Assembly (NCBI GenBank): GCA_964019335.1
Contig: OZ025744.1
Span: 124,001-188,000 of the forward strand
Length of the DNA: 64,000 nucleotides
Reading direction: 5' to 3'
Source: Diplonema japonicum
Taxonomy: Eukaryota > Euglenozoa > Diplonemea > Diplonemida > Diplonemidae
A program made the position numbers and the translations under genes. Shown here in pieces: positions 1 through 9,900 of the stretch (its first letter is position 1; every line of letters begins with the position of its first letter). Below the pieces are notes generated by a model, which saw nothing but the letters and a program-made list of their open reading frames with translations, was not told the DNA's origin and did no database searches.

Positions 1-664
1 TCGGCTGGTACGCATTTGTAGATAGGGTTTGTAAATGGGTGATCGAGTGTTGGTGATTTGAATTGTGATAATCCAACGCAATACAAGCTTTAATGAAACC
101 AGTATTAAGATGGAATTCACGACCGGACGTTTCTGTGAGATATTTCGAGAAGTTTTCAACGCCGGTTCTGTAGGATTCCCCGCCTACAACCACCAGATAA
201 ACATCCAGACCTAGATATGCTTCGCCGGAAACCTTTGCGAGGATTTCAAGAGACAGAGAGAGGGATACTGTGTCTCTCCACCACACGGTTATGAGAAACG
301 CGGAGCTGCCGAAGCCCCGGTCTGATTCCACTTTGATTATTCTGTTTTTTGTGCCGTTTTGTACTTCTAAAAGCCCGCCCTTGATCCTGGTTTTTACGAA
401 GGATTCTGTTAGTTCGCCCCATCCGTTTTCCCCTGCTTTTTTTAACTCTTCTGCGACAGACAGCACCCTCGCCACGTCCTGGCGGACGATGGGGTTCCTC
501 GTGCCGCCTATCATCAGCGAATTCTCGGAGAAGTACGTCCCCCTGGAAAAATTCAAAGGGAGCAACACTGTTCCCGCCACGCTTGCGGCGCATAGGAGCA
601 GCGCAATGGTTTTGATGTGCTTTATGAGGATGCTGAATAGAATCTTTTTGAGTCCGAGGCCCAT
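1..664 (-). CDS. GPI transamidase subunit GAA1-like, partial (C-terminus off the left edge)
   Basis: The minus strand is open from an ATG at 664 to the window edge (221 residues). A transmembrane helix at about residues 19-37 is followed by RGTYFSENSL (41-50), which resembles the signature after the first helix of GAA1/GPAA1. The rest looks like the M28-peptidase-like luminal domain (a GSSAFLITVWW strand, then a YRTGVENF segment about where GAA1 has its GTEAW helix). GAA1 is the ER-membrane subunit of the GPI transamidase that attaches GPI anchors to proteins. The ATG is directly preceded by 13 A residues, as in many genes here. The identification rests on motif order seen by eye; the C-terminal membrane helices are not in the window. 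Confidence 0.68.
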   Translation of the reverse strand, partial: MGLGLKKILFSILIKHIKTIALLLCAASVAGTVLLPLNFSRGTYFSENSLMIGGTRNPIVRQDVARVLSVAEELKKAGENGWGELTESFVKTRIKGGLLEVQNGTKNRIIKVESDRGFGSSAFLITVWWRDTVSLSLSLEILAKVSGEAYLGLDVYLVVVGGESYRTGVENFSKYLTETSGREFHLNTGFIKACIALDYHNSNHQHSITHLQTLSTNAYQP

Positions 665-1047
665 TTTTTTTTTTTTTACACCACTTTTTTTTTTTTCCTA
701 TTTTGTAATGGGAGGTTTTTTTTTGGGGGGGGGGAGACGGAATATAAAAATAAATAAAATAAAATAAGAAACATTGCTTTCACGAAAGTGGGGGGGGGGG
801 GGTGGAGGGCAAAAAATTAAATAATAGCCTCCCCTCCCATATTTTGCAGATGAAAAAAAAAAGAAAAAGAAATAGGTGCCTTTTTTTTTTCCTGCAGGGG
901 TTTCACCCTGTCATTTTCTTCTTCTTCATGTGGCTCGCTTTTTGTTTTAGATATTTCTTTCTTCTATTTATGCACCCCCCCCATTTTTTTTCCTCTTTGC
1001 GGTTGAGCCTCATGTGAAGGCACGCTTTAGCACAGTAGCTGGAAGGG

Positions 1048-1078
<31 letters not shown>

Positions 1079-2379
1079 AAGAGGACTGGCCATTTTTCTA
1101 TTATTCTCAGGCCCTTTTTTTCTTCTTCTTCTTCTTCCCTGTTTGTTTTTTTTTTTTTATTTCACTCTTCGTCATTTTCTTCACTCACTAGGGGCCTCAT
1201 TATTTAACGCGAAATGGCCATTATTTAACGCGAAACGGCCATTATTTAACGCGAAATCGCCATTATTTAACTAGTTAAATAATGAGATTTTGCAGTTAAA
1301 TAATGGCCCTTCAGAGTGAAAAAATGGGTCTTGTCGTGGAAAAAAATGCACCCAACCCCTTGAAAAAATTTTTTGGGGTGGGGGTATTTTGACTATTTTT
1401 GGCCATCTGAGGCCATTCCAGCCCTTAAAAGTGGGAATAAGTGCCTTACTTCCCCTTTAAATGCCACGGCGAAATAGCTACCCTGTATTACCTTAGGAAA
1501 ATCCCCAAAAAGCTGACCTGCGTGAAAAAAAACAGCAGTGAAAGCAGTGAAGAGTGAGTGACTCAAATGACGAAGAGTGAAATAAAACGACTTACTTGCC
1601 GCCAAATGAGCCATTATTTAACACTCGTTACCCGTTTTTTTGCACTCGGGCCCTGCGGGCCCTCGTGCAAAAAATTCGGGAACTCGAGTTAAATAATGAC
1701 TCATTATTTGTTGGCAATAAATAGTTATTTTTCTCTTTCTTTTTTCTTTTTTTTTTCTGTTGCCTCACAATATTTTTTTTTTAAGACTTTTTTTTTCAGT
1801 GTGCAGGAGGGCTGCTCGCTACTAAAAGGGGAAAAAAAGAGTTGGTTTTTTAGATTTTTTTTTTTTTTTGCACGGTATAAACCTTGGGGATAAATACTGC
1901 ATGTTGCCACTCCTCTTTTTTTCTCATAACAATAAACTAAGCAGTACTTTAAGAAATAAAAAAAAAAAAAAAAAAAAAAAAAAACACCATTCGATCACCG
2001 TTGGTAACTGTCTGGTGCAAGCTGTTTTTTTTTTTCTATTTTTTCTTCTTCTTTTTTCTTTTCTTTTTTTTTTTTTTTGCGCGCTGCAGATTTTCTGGAT
2101 GCGGCCCTAGGTTCCCCCTGTGTCCTCTCGGCCATTTTTGAGGCGTTCTTCTTGTGAGTTTCGCTTGCTGCCTTGGTGGAGGGGAAAAAAAAAAAAAAGA
2201 CAAAACATAACTTTTTTTTTTTGTTATATTACTGTTATTCTCCCCTACCTCCCCGAACGGGAAGAAATCCTTCCCTCTGAAGGTGGGGGGTGGGGGGATT
2301 AGGGGCTTACTGCCCAAGAGGGGGGATGGGGTGAAAGGGAGAGGGGAATAGGGGGAGAGAAAAGGACAAAAAGCCCTTT

Positions 2380-2410
<31 letters not shown>

Positions 2411-2939
2411 CCCTTTTTTCAATATCGATACCATCAGAAGCCCATCATAAGCAAGTTTTTTAAATTAAAATTTCAAACAACACGAAAGCGTTACGGAAAG
2501 TGTCTCATATTGAATGGGAAAACAAACTATAAATTGGATGGGGGAAAAAAAAATGTTGGTCTGGACAAATGTCCGATTTCTTTTCCCTACGTTTACAGCA
2601 ATTGTTTTTTTTTTTTTTTTTCCCGCCCTTTTGTTCAATTCGTTTTTCTTTCTTTCTTTCTTTCTTTCTTTTTTTTTTCCCCCACTTTAGGGCCTCAAAT
2701 AAAAAAAGATTTTTTGAAGGAAAAAAAAAAGAGAGAAAAAAAAAAAAAAAAGAAGAAAACTCTTCACTTTTTTTTTTGTTGTCGACTTCTTAGGAGGGGG
2801 GAAATAAAAAGGGGGTGAACGGCTACTAAAAAAAAAAAAAAAAAAAAAAAAAAAGACAACAACAGCAAACAACCCAGTAAAGGAACGCTTTTTTTTTTTT
2901 TTTTTTTTTTTTTTTTTCCATTATTTTACACCTCCACTA
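665..2939. other. Low-complexity spacer with one foldback element
   Basis: This gap between two minus-strand genes is mostly long T, A and G runs and (TTTC)n tracts. The only structured part I see is the foldback element at 1154-1710. No reading frame with protein-like composition was found. Confidence 0.6.
1154..1710. repeat. MITE-like foldback element with 21-bp tandem repeats
   Basis: The segment near 1154-1195 (TTTCACTCTTCGTCATTTTC) reappears inverted at 1553-1590. Inside it a 21-bp unit containing TTATTTAACGCGAAA is repeated about three times (1199-1275) and ends in a palindrome around TTAACTAGTTAA. A GGGCCC-based hairpin lies at 1640-1670 and further TTAAATAATG copies close the right side. 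No coding capacity was seen. The arrangement suggests a non-autonomous foldback transposon, but I could not define a target-site duplication. Confidence 0.45.
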
Positions 2940-3905
2940 TCAATACCGTGGAGAGCCGCTGGTTCCAGGGTGCAGCGGTGACCACGTCCGCTCGTACCTC
3001 GAATGAGACAAGTTGCTATAAGGCGACTGAGGGTCGCAGGCAGACCAACTATCTTCCATGTCAAGCGAACGGGCTGAGTGAGAATGGGGAATAGGGGTAT
3101 TAACACCTCCCGCCCCCTGTGCTTGATGGATGGCTGTCGTCATGTGAATAATGTGGTCACACAATTTTGTGGAGAACTCCTTTCTCCTGGCAGACACCTC
3201 GGAGGAGAGCATCTGCAACTCGTCAAGACTGTCCTCACCTGGTGTTTTCTGCCGCTCTCTCTCTCTCTTTGCAAAGCTGTGGCTGGACCTTTGCGAGGTA
3301 CCACCATGGTGGTACGTGTTGCGGGGCTGCCTCTGCCGCCTCTCTTTCCTCACCTTCATCGGGCTCCTTTGCGTTGTAGAACCGGTGACAGTACTACTCA
3401 TATCCCTTTGGGTCTGAGCCAAACCTACATTGATCGGTGGTACCTGAAGTTTTTTTTTCTTTTTTTTTTTTCCCCATTTCTCATACCGACCGGACCGGGG
3501 CGCTCTGGTACGAGTGAGCTGATATCCCGCTGTGCTGTCTGCTGATGTGGCCCATGCTAGATCTCTGTTCGACCAGTTTGTCCGGGGAAGGGGACGCGGC
3601 TCCGAGCAAAGGTGTGTTGTGCATGGGTGACGATATTGGGGAAGGCTCCATGGGTTCGGGTGCGGGAACGAGATCATTGCACTCTCGACTGACCTGGGGG
3701 GGGGGGGGGGGGGGGGGGGGGGTTTGTTACAAGAAAAAAAAAAAACAACCTGAGCAAGCCTCGCCCCTTCAGCTTTGTTCATTGATGATAGTTTGAGGAA
3801 GACTCCTACGCCAGCGCAGAAACAGAGCTGTAAGTGTGTGGTTAGAGACGGAAAAAAAAAAAAAAACAAACATACCCCTCCTATGACAATTGCTATCGCT
3901 GACAT
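2940..3905 (-). CDS. Unknown single-pass membrane protein, four exons
   Basis: I assembled this from four exons: 3905-3876, 3827-3750, 3693-3487 and 3443-2940, all joined in phase 0, giving 272 residues. Introns are 3875-3828 (GTATG...ACAG), 3749-3694 (GTTG...CCAG, with a long C run) and 3486-3444 (GTATG...TTCAG). Exons 1 and 2 together encode a hydrophobic N-terminus of about 20 residues (AIAIVIGGLCFCAGVGVFL), a likely signal anchor. The rest is hydrophilic, Ser/Arg/His-rich and probably disordered, with a short helical stretch starting DELQMLSSEV. No known family was recognised. Support comes from identical donor motifs, preserved phase and a membrane helix that appears only after splicing. 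Confidence 0.6.
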   Translation of the reverse strand: MSAIAIVIGGVCLFFFFFPSLTTHLQLCFCAGVGVFLKLSSMNKAEGARLAQVVFFFSCNKPPPPPPPPPRSVESAMISFPHPNPWSLPQYRHPCTTHLCSEPRPLPRTNWSNRDLAWATSADSTAGYQLTRTRAPRSGRYEKWGKKKKKKKLQVPPINVGLAQTQRDMSSTVTGSTTQRSPMKVRKERRQRQPRNTYHHGGTSQRSSHSFAKRERERQKTPGEDSLDELQMLSSEVSARRKEFSTKLCDHIIHMTTAIHQAQGAGGVNTPIPHSHSARSLDMEDSWSACDPQSPYSNLSHSRYERTWSPLHPGTSGSPRY

Positions 3906-4605
3906 TTTGAAAAAAAAAAGGAAAAGAAAGGCGTAGTAGTGGGGGGGGGGGGGGGGGGTAGCAGTTGTTTTTCTTGTTTTCTTTTTTTTCTTCAAACTTT
4001 TTCTTTTTTTGGGGGGGGGGTGGAGAAAAAGTGCCTCGCAAGCGTTTTCCCAAACCACAGGAAAAAAAAAAAAGGAGAGGGGAAAAGGTTGACAAGGTAT
4101 GTGATTAGCGGGATGGGGGGGGATTCAAAATAGATTTCTTCTTTTTTTTTTTCCCCACTCGTTTTAACTAGCAGACACGCATTTTTTTTTTTTTTTCAGA
4201 GTTTCGTTTTTTTATTTATTTATTATTCCCTTCCCTTTTTTTTTGATTTTTGTGTTGTGTGTGTTTTTTTTTTTTTATTTCTTTTTTTTTCTGCCCTGTA
4301 GTGTAGTATTTTTCAATATAGAAAATAAAAAAAGAGAAATAAAAAGAACTGAGCATGCAAGAAAAGATTTTTAAAACAACCCCCCCCAACACACACACAC
4401 ACCCACAAGACCATAATTCTATATTTTCCCTGCCAAACACCCCCCCCCCCTTTCTTTTTTTAAAAAAGAAGATTTTTTTTTTCTTTTCAGACAGAGGGTG
4501 TCTTACCTTCGTGTTCAACTGTTATGTCAGGCCATTTTGTACCAAGCACTACGTGGAACTGTTTTTTTTTTTTTTTTTTTTTTTTCTTCCCCATTCTTCT
4601 ACCCC
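3906..4605. other. Low-complexity spacer
   Basis: G, A and T runs dominate this 700-bp gap between the MINDY-like stop and the four-exon gene. No gene is supported. Confidence 0.6.
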
Positions 4606-6033
4606 TCACACCTTTGGCGCGAAAACCTTGCACACGAGACTTTGCATCCCAGCAGGCAGCTCATCAAAATGCATCCACAGAGACCATAAGGCTTCTTTTT
4701 TCGTTTTTCCACAGTGCCGGCACACAGGAGAGTCTTCATTGAGCCCAAAACACATTGTTTTGTACCTCCCGTGGTAACACGTGGCGCACCTCCACGGACC
4801 GGAAGGGGGATCCAGGTGGTCGAAAGTAGGCTCGGCATCTGATGAAGAATCACCTTCCGAACAGTCTTTGATGTCCGGGTCCTCAACAGCCATCAGCACC
4901 TCATAATTCCATGTTTTGTGTTTCCCAGGGCGAGCCTTCTTGTCGCTTTCTCGGGCTTGGATGACGTCTTCTAAAGTTCCTTTTTTCGGTTTTTTGTAGC
5001 TTTCAACGTGTTTTGCCGGCGCTTTTGGTGCGTCTCCTTTCAAAGCAGTTCCTTTAATCTTAGCAAGTCTCGGGCCTCCAGGGGCCAGCCCGTTCCAGTG
5101 GCATAGCACAATTTCTTCACCTCCTGTCGGGAGGGAATGTCTACCCATTAAACACAATGTTGTAAAGTGATCGCCACCGTGGAGAAGCCATATGTTGCTG
5201 GAGGGGCTTTTCAGCGTGTCGGCAAGCGGGACCTTTGTTTCCCACTCCTGGTAAGAGAGAATACCGATTTCAGTGTTCCAGTCGGTTTTTTCCCCAGACA
5301 CTGAGTAACTAGATGTGTTCCCCCCTGCCTTGCCTTGCAGGAACAGACCAACAAGCTCACTAGTACAAGTAAAAAACGGTGGTAAAATAAGAGGTGGTTC
5401 CCCTACATCAGACGCAATGTCTTCCTTGACCAGGTCAAGCCCTCTTGTAAGAATTCCCGTGTATATGAGAAGGGGCAGGCATCCTCTGGTGGTGTACATG
5501 TTTTGGTGTTTTTCAAGGTATTTTGAAAGGTCGGAGGGCGGGACATCTTCTGTTGCAATTTCGCCAGAAAGTGGGGGTGGGTCAGCTGTCCATTTGCACA
5601 TTCTGATGGGCTGTGTGGGATGGGTCTTGTTGGTGTTCAAAAGGGTGTATTTTAAGGCTGTCAAAAGGGTGGACATTGATGGTGTTTCGTCAGGCGTGCC
5701 GCCTTGTTCCATAACCGTTTTCGAGACGTATGCCTGTATAACTGAGAGAAGGCCGCATGGGCCGTTTTTATTCTGTGCCAAGCCCCAGCCTTCTTTGAAT
5801 TGCAGGCCTTGTTCCATCCAGGATTCGGGGATGGGTTGGGTTGAGTCGGGCCACACCAATCCATACCATGGAAACGGTGCTTTAAACCCACCGGCGTTTC
5901 CATTTGTGTCATTTTCGGTATCCCCGCCGAAGTGGAGGTTCATCGCCAGTTCAACATTTCCCCCGGATGCATCATAGAGCGCTTCTGCCTGTTGCTGGCT
6001 TATGCCGAGCATTTCTACAAGTTGAGTTGCCAT
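4606..6033 (-). CDS. MINDY-3/4-type deubiquitinase with UBA and zinc finger
   Basis: The 475-residue protein has a UBA-like domain at 1-36 and then the MINDY/FAM188 catalytic core. The nucleophile is Cys93 in QNKNGPCGLLSVIQ and the catalytic His is His289 in LLHGGDHFTTLC. A HWNGLAPGG segment follows the core. The C-terminus (416-441) carries a Cys4 finger (C416, C419, C438, C441) of RanBP2/NZF appearance, which could bind ubiquitin. MINDY enzymes are cysteine proteases that prefer Lys48-linked ubiquitin chains. Both ubiquitin-binding modules flanking one catalytic domain would favour long chains (inference). The ATG at 6033 is preceded by 15 A residues. Confidence 0.85.
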   Translation of the reverse strand: MATQLVEMLGISQQQAEALYDASGGNVELAMNLHFGGDTENDTNGNAGGFKAPFPWYGLVWPDSTQPIPESWMEQGLQFKEGWGLAQNKNGPCGLLSVIQAYVSKTVMEQGGTPDETPSMSTLLTALKYTLLNTNKTHPTQPIRMCKWTADPPPLSGEIATEDVPPSDLSKYLEKHQNMYTTRGCLPLLIYTGILTRGLDLVKEDIASDVGEPPLILPPFFTCTSELVGLFLQGKAGGNTSSYSVSGEKTDWNTEIGILSYQEWETKVPLADTLKSPSSNIWLLHGGDHFTTLCLMGRHSLPTGGEEIVLCHWNGLAPGGPRLAKIKGTALKGDAPKAPAKHVESYKKPKKGTLEDVIQARESDKKARPGKHKTWNYEVLMAVEDPDIKDCSEGDSSSDAEPTFDHLDPPSGPWRCATCYHGRYKTMCFGLNEDSPVCRHCGKTKKEALWSLWMHFDELPAGMQSLVCKVFAPKV

Positions 6034-6095
6034 TTTTTTTTTTTTTTTGTTTTGTTGTTGTGTGTATATAAATGTTCTTCCTGGTGATTATTGTT

Positions 6096-6135
<40 letters not shown>

Positions 6136-6177
6136 GAAGAATATGGGGAAGGGGAAGAAAAAGGATTTGTTCCCCCT

Positions 6178-6214
<37 letters not shown>

Positions 6215-6726
6215 CCGTTTTGTTCTAAAGAAAGAAGGGTGCATTGTAAGGAATTGGAAATGTGTGTGGGTGAGCCAAAAAAAGGGGACTAAAAAAAAAA
6301 AAAGCAAATACTGTAACACAAAAAAAGAGGGGGGGGAAATGAAGAGAAATTCAAAAAAGAAAGGGAGGGGGGCGGGGCGGGGCAGGAAGTCACGATGGGT
6401 GATAAGGTAAAAAGGGGGGGGATCAAAAAAGATTCCTTTTATCTTTTTCCCCCCTCACCCTTTTAAAAAAAAAAATAAATACCCCGTGTTTTCCTTTATT
6501 TTTCCCCTCCATCTTTCTAACCTCCCCCACACCTCCCTTTATGTTATCTTTTAAAAAAAAAAGACAGGGGCAAAGGGCAAAAAAAAAAAAAAGAAAAGGA
6601 ATATAGTTCTATGAAAAGAGACGTAACAGAGGTGTAAAAAAAAAAAAAAAAGAAGGGAACAAAAAAAAAAAGAGATAATACTACTACGAAAAAAAACTTT
6701 TTCGAATGGGAAAAAAAAAAAAAAAG

Positions 6727-6765
<39 letters not shown>

Positions 6766-6914
6766 CCTTTCCCCCCCCCAGCCCTCTTTTTGTTTCGTAA
6801 CCGATTCGATGGGGAATAAAAAAAAATCCCCTCTTTCTTATATTTACAACATGAAAAAAAAAAAAAAACTATTCTGTTAACTGAATCGTCCAATACTTCT
6901 TATCCTTACAACTA
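6034..6914. other. Low-complexity spacer
   Basis: This spacer is dominated by A, T and G homopolymers, including about 40-nt runs. It holds the 5' leader of the MINDY-like gene and the 3' flank of the carbonic anhydrase gene. No gene was seen. Confidence 0.6.
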
Positions 6915-9900
6915 TCATGCACCAAACCCCATTTGGTCAATAGGATTGGATACAGCGGGTTTGACCAAGGTGGGGTCAACACCATCAGAATATGTTTGGT
7001 CAGGCCACTGGATACGCAGAGTTCCGTCAGGGTTGGCCGAGTGCACCCGCCCGGTAGACCACGTTTCACCCCACTGCACCGACACATGCTCACCCACAAG
7101 ATGCTGGTTTGGAGAAGCAACCTGATGGTCTGGAACAACCGCAACATGGTGCGCGGGGTTCAGTCTCAACTCTGAAGGTGTCATCCCCGATGTAGCTGTT
7201 CCGTCCTCCCAACAAACAGTAAACCTACCATCAGGGTCGCTCTCAGTTATCACAGCAGGGAACCACTCTTCCCCGTGATACCCGAGAACCTGATCACCAA
7301 CACAAAACCTCCCCATTCCCCGTGGTTCGATGTCATCTGGGAGGACACCCTTCGTAACGTCACCATCGCCCCAGTCGATTATGTATGCCCCATCTTCCAG
7401 GCGGCCTCCGATTCTTCCCGACACCCATTCCCCGTTGTAGTTCACATCAACAGGTGTGCCGTCACGAAGCCCGGATATGTTCGAGTCTTGGTAACCTCCG
7501 GAGACGTCGGACATCTCGTAGGTGTTCCCGACGTGCTTCTCGTTTCTGTACGGGTTTTCAAACGTTTCGTCCGAACCGGTCGATTTTTCATTATTTGCTT
7601 GTTTCGACTTCCCCCCTCTGCACAGGACGAGAAGGATGATAGCCAAACATATTATTATCGCCATCGCAATGAGCAGCCAGAACCACCATTTATCAACAAT
7701 ATCGTCGTCGCTGCTAGACGTCGGGGACGGTGTCTGAAACACGACAGGGTCGTTGGTGGCGGGTACTGATGTTTGGATCTGTGAGGCTCCCCATGTTGAC
7801 GGCAGTACGCCGGCTTGCCCGCCGTTGACGTCCGACACCAAGAGCTGCTTCCCGTACGACCGCCTGTCGTTTGTTTTCTGCGACGTCTCGCTGGACACAG
7901 CCGATACAAGGTCGAACTCCAAATATGTGTCCGTAGCAGAGACCGTTGTCTGTAACATCTGCCCCATGTGCCGGGTTGCCGTTCCTGTGACACATCCTTT
8001 CTGAACAAAGCTCGACCTTGTCCGCGTGCATTGCATGTTCGGGCAGACCCCCCCTGGGCACATGTACAGCATCACAGGTTCGACCCCGGCAGGCTGAAAA
8101 AAAAAAATGTGGGTATTGTGTGTGTTTTCAGCATACCCCAACGACTTGTTTGACTGAATTCGCGAAGCCCGTCCACGAGAACTCCGCAAACGGTTTGTTC
8201 AATAGCATTCTGTACACTTGGTTGGAGAGGTTTTCAACGGCGGTGGGGATGTTGTCGGGCTGCGCAGAGGTGGCTGTAAAAAAAGAAATTTGAGGGGAGA
8301 GGGGGGGGGGGGAACATACTTGACTTCGCATAATCAGCAGCCACAGTTGGCGTCACACCCGTCAGCCTCTGGTACGCAGCAATGAGGTTCGGGAAGGTGT
8401 GCTGCTGTGACGCATAGGCGCCAGCGACCTGTCTGTTCACAGCAGTCGCGTTGGTAAGCGATACCGTGTTGACAGTGTGCTGCAGAACCGCCCCACCCGT
8501 AGCCGTTTGAAGCATGGCGTCCACCCTGCTAGGGTGCACCAAGTACGTCCCTGCAAGATCCTTCTCAGCGGCCACCTGCAATTCCGGAACATTCGACAGA
8601 GGGACCCTCGTCATGTCCAAACCGTTCAGCATTAAACTGCTAGATATCACGTACGTGGTGCTGTTCCCCTGCACGACTGTCGACCTTCCGTAGTCGATGA
8701 CGGGCTGTGCGTTGCCTGTCATGGCAGCATAGGCTTGAAAGGTCCGTGGGAGCGTCACAGTGTTTGTAGAGTGAGCTCTGTTGATGTTCTGTGTGAGGAC
8801 GTCTTGGTTCCCTAATGATGTCAAGTCGACGGTGTGGAAGACGGTAGTTGACTGTGCGTTGCTGTCTGCTAGCAGTTGAACGGCGACGACACTCTCCGGA
8901 ACGCCGTACGAGCTCGCAAGGTCTGTGACAGCGTTCCGCCTTAAGGTCTCCACGTCTGCTGTGCCTAAGGTGCTGATGTCCATCCCGTTGGCGATGACAA
9001 CACCCGGTACCACGACGGACTGTGCTGTTGGAGTTGGTGTTGTGCTCGACCCCGGGGGCAACGGTGTGATCGGCCCCGGAGCCGTCACAACCACGCTCGA
9101 GTACCTTACAACCCTGGTCCCTTTGCCCTGCAGCGGCCTTGCGTTTCCGTACAGCTCCATGGGGGACGGGATAGCGATGTTCCTTGCCCTACCGGCGGCG
9201 ATCTCGGCAGGGATGCCGAGTTTCTCTCTCAACACGTTCATCTGCCCTTGGCTCACTCCCATCGCTGACGCGTACACGTACCTCCTGACACCCTCTGTGC
9301 ACGGTGGTGTCGTCTCTGACCCGTCGTACATGTAAACACCTCTCTCAATCGGCAGCGTGCCGCCTATGTCAACAGGCACCCTCGTCACCTTGTTTTTAAT
9401 AGGAACCTGGTGCTGCGGATTGTCGAAGCGTGCCGCGGGGACCGTCGCGTCTGCGGCAGGGATGTCGTTCCAGAACTTGTCCAGCCACGTGTTGGCCGCG
9501 CTGCGTATCTCGTACATGATACTGACAGCAACGTGTTGCGAGTACCCCGAAGTGGGGATCTGCTCCTGCCCGGCGGCCGCTTTATGGTAAATTACCATTT
9601 CCATGGCCCATTTCCCGCCCCCAACAGCGTGTTCCCCCGGACTGTGCAGCTCGATATGAGTAATAATGTACCGAACACCACCCTGGTTGGGGTCGTTGAG
9701 GTACCCAGGAGGGTTCAGGAAGGTAAGTTTCAACCCGCCAACACCGTCGTTACGGATGGTCATCGGGTTCTGATCCCCGGTGGAGGAATATGTGTAGGTG
9801 AGGTCCCGCAAGGTGGTATCGAGAACACTACCGTCGAGGGTGACGGGGGACTGGTTGTTACCGGAGCAGGCAGGGTAGGTGAGCCTCCAGTTTGCAGGGC

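Noticed and set aside
246-767. Overlapping ORFs on both strands near the left edge
   Set aside because: They are shadows of the GAA1-like frame, which is open to the window edge.
1981-2150. Mini-ORF of 32 residues ending in poly-Lys on the minus strand, after an acceptor-like CCACCAAGGCAG
   Set aside because: Mostly homopolymer translation; too short and biased to support a gene.
8234-8320. C-terminus of the carbonic anhydrase ORF reading through a Pro/Phe-rich stretch to a stop
   Set aside because: This stretch is an intron (GTATG...ACAG); splicing restores a frame that continues into the TM and Tudor-like exons.
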